A DNA stretch of 64,000 nt from the NCBI RefSeq assembly GCF_000359585.1, contig NZ_APMH01000002.1:145043-209042 (forward strand), in the 5' to 3' direction. This DNA comes from Clostridium tyrobutyricum DSM 2637 = ATCC 25755 = JCM 11008. GTDB lineage: Bacteria; Bacillota; Clostridia; Clostridiales; Clostridiaceae. Under the pieces are notes generated by a model that saw only the letters and a list, made by a program, of their open reading frames with translations, searched no databases and was not told the DNA's origin. How positions within the stretch are numbered: the stretch's first letter is position 1; each line of letters begins with the position of its first letter. The position numbers and the translations under genes are program-made. Positions 58,790 through 64,000 of the stretch are shown here, one piece after another.

Positions 58790-58818
58790 ATTATAACCTC
58801 TACCATTTTAATGTTCAA
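58790..58818 (-). promoter_or_regulatory. Sigma-A promoter of the radical SAM gene
   Basis: On the minus strand TTGAAC (58813-58818), 17 bases, then TATAAT (58790-58795), about 80 bases before the start codon. Confidence 0.78.
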
Positions 58819-59113
58819 TTAGATAATGTCATAGATATCATACGATATTTATAGAGACTTAAAGACTTATTAGATAGTTTTTAAGAATTTAATCATAAAT
58901 CATTCAGAATAAGTATATTTAAAATATTTTGCCATTAATGACTATTGAATAGCAAACTATTATATATGATAACGATATAAATATTTTTTTATCATTATAT
59001 AGATTATTCATTATAGTCAGAAAAATAGGTTGTATTTTTTTATAAATTTTTTATTATATATTAAATTATAAGAGCGAAATTAAAAAAATATATAAATTTT
59101 TTCCATTGGTCTT
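58819..59113. other. Gene-free interval between larB and the radical SAM gene
   Basis: Very AT-rich, with no coding frame, tRNA or recognised RNA structure. No clear terminator for larB was found in it. Confidence 0.45.
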
Positions 59114-59863
59114 CTAATGTAATCTGTTTATTATACTTGCCAGATATGCGGCTCCAAATCCATTATCTATATTTACTACACTTACACCACTGGCACAGCT
59201 GTTTAACATTGATAAAAGAGCTGAAAGTCCATTAAAATTAGCTCCATATCCAATGCTGGTTGGAACAGCTATAACTGGTTTATTTACTAAACCTCCTACG
59301 ACACTTGCCAGTGCACCCTCCATGCCAGCTATAACTATCACTACCTTAGCACCTCTTATTAATTCCAACTTACTAAATAACCTATGGATTCCTGCTACTC
59401 CTACATCATATATTCTTTCTACTTTCTCCCCAAATATTTCAGCTGTTAGTGCTGCTTCTTCAGAAACTGGAATATCTGATGTTCCTGCAGTTACTACAGC
59501 TATATATGTTTTAGACATTTCTATTTTTTTGTTCTTTATTGTTATAATTCTAGCCTGTTCATTATACTTGGCTTTAGGACATATTTTTTTTACAGCTTCG
59601 TATTGTTCTTTAGTTGCTCTTGTCCCAAGTATGTTATCTTTATTATCCATCATAGCTTCTACTATACCCTTTACTTGAGCTACAGTTTTACCTGCACAGT
59701 AAATAACTTCTGGATATCCAACTCTCATTTCTCTACTATTGTCAATTTTTGCATAACCAAGATCTTTAAATGGTAAATCTTTTAATCTTTCAACTGCATC
59801 TTCCACACTCATAGAACCTTGTTTTACTTTTTCAAATAGTTTTTTTATATTTTCCGAATTCAA
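59114..59863 (-). CDS. larB: LarB, pyridinium-3,5-biscarboxylic acid mononucleotide synthase
   Basis: 249 aa of the LarB family, related to AIR carboxylase (PurE). LarB carboxylates and hydrolyses nicotinate adenine dinucleotide in the first step to the nickel-pincer cofactor. The PurE-like core shows VTAGTSDIPVSEEAA, VIVIAGMEGALASVVGGL and VPTSIGYGANFNGLSALLSML. The start is TTG with GGGTGATACA before it. It follows larC by about 47 bases in one operon. LarE, which supplies sulfur, is not in the window. Confidence 0.95.
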   Translation of the reverse strand: MNSENIKKLFEKVKQGSMSVEDAVERLKDLPFKDLGYAKIDNSREMRVGYPEVIYCAGKTVAQVKGIVEAMMDNKDNILGTRATKEQYEAVKKICPKAKYNEQARIITIKNKKIEMSKTYIAVVTAGTSDIPVSEEAALTAEIFGEKVERIYDVGVAGIHRLFSKLELIRGAKVVIVIAGMEGALASVVGGLVNKPVIAVPTSIGYGANFNGLSALLSMLNSCASGVSVVNIDNGFGAAYLASIINRLH

Positions 59864-59910
59864 TGTATCACCCTACTCCACAATATTATGCAAATCAATA
59901 TTTAATTATA

Positions 59911-61119
59911 CTAATCAAGTTTTGATATAAGTACTGATTTTTTAATTTCCAATATACTAACATCGTTTTCACATGCCAGCCTCTTACAATCCTCATATTC
60001 TGGCTTAGTTCTTATTTTTTTGCCTTTATAGTAACAATTCTTTACTGTAACTTCTCCATACTTAGTTTTTACCCTTTCAAAATCCCTTTTGAGCATATCT
60101 CGATTCACCATATATTTTCTAACTCCCAATGTAGTAGTATTTATAAAAATAGCATCCCTAATATCATCCTCATGTTCACTTTTATATAAAACACTTATTT
60201 TTACTGCCGGTCTTTCCTTCTTCATCATTATTGGTGCAAAATATACGTCCAATGCTCCCTTGTCCAACAAAAGATCCATAACATGTTCGTAATCTTCTGG
60301 ACTCATGTCATCTATATTACATTCCATTACTTTTACTTGATCTGTATCAGTGTAAATATCCTGTTGTTTAGATTCTCCTATGAATACTCTGAGAATATTT
60401 GGTACATCAGGATTATCTCTCATGCCTATTCCATAGCCTATTTTATTTATTTTGAAATCTTTAACATCAGTAAAATCAGATGTTAAATAAGTCAAAATAG
60501 CTGCACCTGTTGGAGTTGTGGCCTCAAATGGTATTTTAGCTTTTACTGGAATATTCTTTAATATTTCTGCTGTTGCAGGTGCTGGCACTGGCATAATACC
60601 ATGTGCACACTTTACAAACCCATAACCTACTTCCACTTTAGATGCCATAACTTTATCTATATTCAGATAGTCAAAACATATTGCTGCACCCACAATATCA
60701 ATTATTGAGTCAACTGCACCTACTTCATGAAAGTGCACCTCTTGTATTGGCTTATTATGAACTTTTGATTCAGCCTCAGCTACCTTTTTAAAAATTTCAA
60801 GACTCATTTTTTTCACTTTTGGACTTAATTCACTAGAATTTATAATATTTTTAATATCGGATAAGTTTCTGTGATGGTGATAATGTTGATGTTGAACCGA
60901 ATCATGAACATGATGAATTTCCTCTGATATGATGATATCTACTTTTGTTCCTGAAATACCATTTTTAGTATCTTGTTTTATAATTATATTATATTCATTA
61001 ATTTTTAATTTTGCAAGTTCTGATATAAGGTGATTTTTATCTACTCCAATATCTATCATGGCTCCTAAGTTCATATCTCCACTTATTCCGGAAAAACAAT
61101 CATAATAAAGTATTTTCAT
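59911..61119 (-). CDS. larC: LarC, nickel-insertion protein of the nickel-pincer cofactor pathway
   Basis: 402 aa; inserts nickel into the pincer cofactor, using CTP in the characterised enzyme. It begins MKILYYDCFSGISGDMNLGAM and has a His-rich segment near residues 69-84 (HHVHDSVQHQHYHHH), VHFHEVGAVDSIIDIVGAA and MPVPAPATAEIL. In some lactobacilli larC is split and joined by a frameshift; here it is one uninterrupted frame. Second gene of the gntR-larC-larB unit. Confidence 0.96.
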   Translation of the reverse strand: MKILYYDCFSGISGDMNLGAMIDIGVDKNHLISELAKLKINEYNIIIKQDTKNGISGTKVDIIISEEIHHVHDSVQHQHYHHHRNLSDIKNIINSSELSPKVKKMSLEIFKKVAEAESKVHNKPIQEVHFHEVGAVDSIIDIVGAAICFDYLNIDKVMASKVEVGYGFVKCAHGIMPVPAPATAEILKNIPVKAKIPFEATTPTGAAILTYLTSDFTDVKDFKINKIGYGIGMRDNPDVPNILRVFIGESKQQDIYTDTDQVKVMECNIDDMSPEDYEHVMDLLLDKGALDVYFAPIMMKKERPAVKISVLYKSEHEDDIRDAIFINTTTLGVRKYMVNRDMLKRDFERVKTKYGEVTVKNCYYKGKKIRTKPEYEDCKRLACENDVSILEIKKSVLISKLD

Positions 61120-61140
61120 AAGTTCACTACTCCCTAATTT

Positions 61141-61821
61141 TTAATTTTTATCGTTCAATAATTTTTGGTTAAATTTAATTAATTCCAATGTTAACTTCTC
61201 CGCCATATCAGGATCTTGTTTTTCAATTGCATCAAACAAATCGTCATGAAGATAATCTTGTTCGGCTCCAAATTCTGAAATATCTAAAGAATTATTTATA
61301 TTATCACGTATATACTGATATACATATTTATAAATATCAAATAACACTGTATTATGTGTTGAGCGTGCCACTGCAATATGAAATTCCACATCTTTTTCCA
61401 AATTCTCCTGTGAATTGTCTGTACAATTATTCCTGTCTTGTAAATGTATTTTAAGCACTTTAAGATCCTTATTTGTACGTCTTATAGCCGCCAATCTAAC
61501 TACCTCTTTTTCAATGGCAAATCTAGCTTCCAATACGTCCAGTATATCTGATTTTTTTAAACGATTTAACATAGCAGCCTCAAATCGGTTTGACATCCTA
61601 ACATATGTACCATCACCCTGCTTAGCTTCTAATACTTCAGCATTTATTAAAGATTGAACAGCTTCTCTTATGGTATTTCGGCTCACCCCAAATTGTTTTA
61701 CCAGCTCTGGTTCAGAAGGTATTTTTGCCCCTACGGCCCAATTGCCCTCAAGTATAAGTTGTTCCATTTGATTTAATATTTGTTTTGACAATGACACTCT
61801 AACGGGTTTATTAAGATGCAT
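61141..61821 (-). CDS. GntR/FadR-family transcriptional regulator
   Basis: 226 aa. The N-terminal winged helix-turn-helix reads VGAKIPSEPELVKQFGVSRNTIREAV, and the C-terminal all-helical FCD ligand-binding domain contains EARFAIEKEVVRLAA, DVEFHIAVARSTHN and HDDLFDAIEKQD, with the metal/ligand His. The ATG at 61821 follows GGAGGTTATAAA. It is 21 bases upstream of larC, so it probably controls the lar operon and its own gene, perhaps in response to lactate or another hydroxy acid. A palindrome lies just upstream. Confidence 0.93.
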   Translation of the reverse strand: MHLNKPVRVSLSKQILNQMEQLILEGNWAVGAKIPSEPELVKQFGVSRNTIREAVQSLINAEVLEAKQGDGTYVRMSNRFEAAMLNRLKKSDILDVLEARFAIEKEVVRLAAIRRTNKDLKVLKIHLQDRNNCTDNSQENLEKDVEFHIAVARSTHNTVLFDIYKYVYQYIRDNINNSLDISEFGAEQDYLHDDLFDAIEKQDPDMAEKLTLELIKFNQKLLNDKN

Positions 61822-61846
61822 TTTATAACCTCCAAATGTACTACAT

Positions 61847-61865
61847 CCAAACATATGATGTTTGG
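61847..61865 (-). promoter_or_regulatory. Palindromic operator upstream of the gntR-larC-larB operon
   Basis: CCAAACAT-ATG-ATGTTTGG is a perfect 8-bp inverted repeat with a 3-bp centre. It starts about eight bases downstream of the -10, so it covers the transcription start, as expected for an autorepressor site. Confidence 0.7.
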
Positions 61866-61873
61866 TTAATATA

Positions 61874-61882
61874 ATTATATCA
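61874..61882 (-). promoter_or_regulatory. Extended -10 promoter of the gntR-larC-larB operon
   Basis: On the minus strand TG-A-TATAAT lies about 55 bases before the regulator ATG. No strong -35. The operator overlaps the predicted start point. Confidence 0.55.
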
Positions 61883-61926
61883 ATTAAATACTATAAAATA
61901 AAGCATATAAATCCAATATATTAAAT

Positions 61927-61954
61927 TTGACAAATTATTATAAACTTATATAAT
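61927..61954 (+). promoter_or_regulatory. Sigma-A promoter of the DNA glycosylase gene
   Basis: TTGACA (61927-61932), 16 bases, then TATAAT (61949-61954), about 40 bases before the start codon. Confidence 0.75.
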
Positions 61955-61994
61955 CTATTATTAAAACACACTATATAATAGGAAGGTAAATTAT

Positions 61995-62606
61995 ATGAAA
62001 AAACTTACAAGAGATTTTTATAACAGAGACACTTTAATAGTTGCAAAAGATCTTTTAGGTAAAATACTGGTACACAATATAAACGGTAAATCACTTTCAG
62101 GAAAAATAGTAGAAGTGGAGGCATACAAGGGAATCTCAGATAAAGCTGCCCACTCTTACAATGGAAGAAGAACTAAAAGGACTGAAGTCATGTATGGTAT
62201 TTCAGGAATTTCTTATGTATTCATGATATATGGAATATATAATTGTTTTAATATAACAACAGAAAAAGAGGGTATTCCAACAGCCATACTTGTAAGAGCA
62301 TTAGAACCTGTAGACAATCTAGATGAATTATCTTTTAATAGATTTAATAAACACTACATTGAGCTTTCAAAATACCAACGAAAAAATATCACTAATGGCC
62401 CTGGGAAACTATGTCAGGCTCTTTTAATAGATAGGAAACAGAACGGTGAAGATCTATGTAATAATGAATTATATATATTAGATAGCAATTTACATAATTT
62501 TAAAATACAATCTTCAAAAAGAATAGGAATCGACTATGCAGAAGAAGCAGCTGACTATTTATGGAGATTCTATATAAAAGATAATATCTATGTATCTAAA
62601 ATATAA
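61995..62606 (+). CDS. mpg: 3-methyladenine DNA glycosylase (AAG/MPG family)
   Basis: 203 aa; removes alkylated purines in base-excision repair. Family motifs: FYNRDTLIVAKDLLGKILV, the catalytic Glu in IVEVEAYKGISDKAAHSYNGRRTKR, MYGISGISYVFMIYGIYNCFN and GPGKLCQAL. The C-terminal RIGIDYAEEAADYLWRFY is typical. The ATG follows GGAAGGTAAATTAT. First gene of a two-gene plus-strand unit with the GIY-YIG protein. Divergent from the gntR-lar operon. Confidence 0.97.
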   Translation: MKKLTRDFYNRDTLIVAKDLLGKILVHNINGKSLSGKIVEVEAYKGISDKAAHSYNGRRTKRTEVMYGISGISYVFMIYGIYNCFNITTEKEGIPTAILVRALEPVDNLDELSFNRFNKHYIELSKYQRKNITNGPGKLCQALLIDRKQNGEDLCNNELYILDSNLHNFKIQSSKRIGIDYAEEAADYLWRFYIKDNIYVSKI

Positions 62607-62618
62607 GGAGATTTTATA

Positions 62619-62864
62619 ATGTACTATGTTTATATATTAAAATGTCATGACAATACTTTATATACCGGTTATACCGGCAATATCCAAAAAAGATTGAAGA
62701 TTCATAATAATGGTAAGGGTGCAAAGTACACAAGATCACGGCTACCCGTGGAACTGATGTACTTTGAAAAATATGATTCCAAAAATGATGCCCTGAAGCG
62801 AGAATATCAAATAAAGCAATTATCCCGATATCAAAAATTAGAATTAATCAATACCATACAGTGA
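62619..62864 (+). CDS. GIY-YIG domain protein (UPF0213, YazA-like)
   Basis: 81 aa consisting of one GIY-YIG nuclease-like domain: YYVYILKCHDNTLYTGYTGNIQKRLKIHN with the paired YVY/YTG motifs and the downstream Arg, then GAKYTRSRLP and ALKREYQIKQLSR. In-vivo role unknown, though some members have nuclease activity. Twelve bases after mpg with AAGGAGATTTTATA, so co-transcribed. A terminator overlaps its end. Confidence 0.93.
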   Translation: MYYVYILKCHDNTLYTGYTGNIQKRLKIHNNGKGAKYTRSRLPVELMYFEKYDSKNDALKREYQIKQLSRYQKLELINTIQ

Positions 62865-62886
62865 TTTTAGTACACTGTATGGTATT
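62851..62886. terminator. Bidirectional terminator between the GIY-YIG gene and manC
   Basis: ATACCATACAGTG and CACTGTATGGTAT form a perfect 13-bp stem with T residues on both outer sides. The left arm covers the last codons of the GIY-YIG gene. Confidence 0.85.
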
Positions 62887-62899
62887 TTAATTTATATAC

Positions 62900-63967
62900 T
62901 TACAAATATCTCTTAAGATTATTCTTGTTTTTCAAAATATCAACCAAGTACTTTACTTCTTGATCTTTGCTCTTGTCCATAACTAATAGTACATCTTTAG
63001 AATCTATAATTATTAAATTTTTAACTCCAAATGCTACTATAAGCTTTTCCCCTCCAAAAACTGTACAATTCTCACTTGATTCTACAAATGTATTCCCGCT
63101 TAAGTTATTTCCCTTATATTTCTTTAAATATCTTCCTAGTGCAGTAAACGTACCTATGTCATCCCATAAGAACTCACATTTAACTACATAAGCCTTTCTT
63201 GTTTTCTGCATTATTCCAAAATCTACAGAAATACCACTAATTATACTATAGTGTTCCTTTATAGTATATACTTCTTTTTCTGTCCCTAAATCTTGATATA
63301 TAGCAAGCATACTTTTATACATCTTGGGAAGATATTTTTGCATTTCTCTTAGAAATACATCTGCCCTCCATACAAACATTCCACTGTTCCAAAGATAATT
63401 TCCCTTAAGTATCAAATCCTTGGCAACTTCCAAATTGGGTTTTTCCAAAAATCTTTCTACCTTAAAACTAGCTATACAGGTATTTATAAGTTCACCCATT
63501 TCTATATATCCATATCCTGTTTCAGGCCTTGTTGGTTTAACTCCTATAGTTACAAGTGCCCTTTTTTTCTCTGCAATCTCAACTGCCTGATTTATAGTAC
63601 TCAAAAATAATTCTCTATCCCCTATATAATGATCTGATGGCAAAATTATCATAGTGGCAGATGGATCCTTTTTTAATAGTTTTACTGCTGAAAATCCAAT
63701 ACATGTAGCCGTTTCCTTGTTCTCCGGTTCCGAAAATATATTTTCCTTATCTATATCAGGAAGTTCTTCTTGAACTTTATCTATATATTCCTCATTAGTA
63801 ATAACATATATATTTTTTTTATCTACTAGAGGAGATATTCTATCCACTGTACCTCTTAAAAAACTTTTATTATTTATAACTTTTAAAAACTGCTTAGGAT
63901 TCTTTGCTCTCGAAAGAGGATAGAGTCTTGTACCCTTTCCACCAGCTAGAATTAATGCATATAACAA
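62900..63967 (-). CDS. manC: Mannose-1-phosphate guanylyltransferase
   Basis: 355-aa nucleotidyltransferase making GDP-mannose from mannose 1-phosphate and GTP, used for surface polysaccharides. The signature LILAGGKGTRLYPLSRAKNPKQF is at the N-terminus, then ILPSDHYIGD, PETGYGYIEMG, FLEKPNLEVAKDL and NSGMFVWRADVFL. It is the short form, without the C-terminal phosphomannose isomerase domain. The start is TTG with GGAGG seven bases upstream. The coat glycosyltransferases nearby could use its product, but that is inference. Confidence 0.93.
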   Translation of the reverse strand: MLYALILAGGKGTRLYPLSRAKNPKQFLKVINNKSFLRGTVDRISPLVDKKNIYVITNEEYIDKVQEELPDIDKENIFSEPENKETATCIGFSAVKLLKKDPSATMIILPSDHYIGDRELFLSTINQAVEIAEKKRALVTIGVKPTRPETGYGYIEMGELINTCIASFKVERFLEKPNLEVAKDLILKGNYLWNSGMFVWRADVFLREMQKYLPKMYKSMLAIYQDLGTEKEVYTIKEHYSIISGISVDFGIMQKTRKAYVVKCEFLWDDIGTFTALGRYLKKYKGNNLSGNTFVESSENCTVFGGEKLIVAFGVKNLIIIDSKDVLLVMDKSKDQEVKYLVDILKNKNNLKRYL

Positions 63968-64000
63968 GTAATTTCCTCCTTGTATAATGTGGTTATAACA

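Noticed and set aside
59911..61119. Frameshift in larC, as known in some lactobacilli
   Set aside because: The frame is continuous from MKILYYDCFSG to the end with all expected motifs, so no frameshift is needed.

Overview
The window comes from a low-GC, endospore-forming anaerobe of the genus Clostridium in the strict sense (cluster I, in the neighbourhood of C. kluyveri, C. tyrobutyricum or C. ljungdahlii; the species is my inference). Evidence: an AT-rich genome by eye, strong GGAGG-type ribosome sites with many TTG and GTG starts, a biosynthetic thiolase, and a dense set of sporulation and germination genes (spoIIID, spoIIQ, spoIID, spoIIR, yabG, sipL, ypeB, a gerA-type locus, CotS-family coat kinases). 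Most genes lie on the minus strand, so the window is best read from right to left.

Layout, left to right. 1-2.5 kb: the 5' part of recD2, then metK under an S-box (SAM-I) riboswitch, with tRNA-Thr and tRNA-Tyr directly upstream of it. 2.7-9 kb: plus-strand yyaC, then the block ywmB-murA-spoIID-spoIIQ-spoIIID-mbl. 9-16 kb: a complete F-type ATP synthase operon atpIBEFHAGDC. 16.5-24 kb: thiolase, UDP-GlcNAc 2-epimerase, a TagO-type glycosyl-phosphate transferase, dCMP deaminase, upp, rpiB, ywlE-type phosphatase, threonylcarbamoyl-AMP synthase and a ZIP metal transporter. 24-32.5 kb: a membrane protein of unknown role, prfA, prmC, a DUF1385 membrane protein, tdk, rpmE (plus strand), rho and pyrG. 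From memory, this order closely resembles the B. subtilis pyrG-rho-rpmE-tdk-prfA-prmC ... upp-mnaA-atp ... ywmB-murA-spoIID-spoIIQ-spoIIID-mbl region.

32.5-41 kb: two small proteins, ypeB without a neighbouring sleB, a diacylglycerol glycosyltransferase on the plus strand, spoIIR, and a germinant-receptor locus in which the B (permease) and C (lipoprotein) subunits form one 751-codon reading frame. The join lies on a run of ten A residues; one base fewer would restore two ordinary genes. 41-49 kb: ispE, cyanophycin synthetase and cyanophycinase (cphA, cphB), sipL, veg and yabG, so cyanophycin metabolism sits inside a spore-coat neighbourhood. 49-56 kb: a spore-coat polysaccharide-type cluster of three CotS-family kinases, one degenerate pseudokinase, a small charged protein and two paralogous GT4 glycosyltransferases, arranged as two divergent kinase/glycosyltransferase pairs. 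56-64 kb: an orphan solute-binding lipoprotein, a radical SAM protein, a gntR-larC-larB operon for nickel-pincer cofactor synthesis with a clear palindromic operator, 3-methyladenine DNA glycosylase, a GIY-YIG protein, and mannose-1-phosphate guanylyltransferase.

I saw no CRISPR array, insertion sequence, prophage or rRNA. The most interesting items are the germinant-receptor B-C fusion at the A10 tract, the duplicated coat kinase/glycosyltransferase modules with a pseudokinase, and the veg promoter with a palindrome inside its spacer. Starts were re-assigned wherever a ribosome site clearly pointed to a codon other than the most upstream one.
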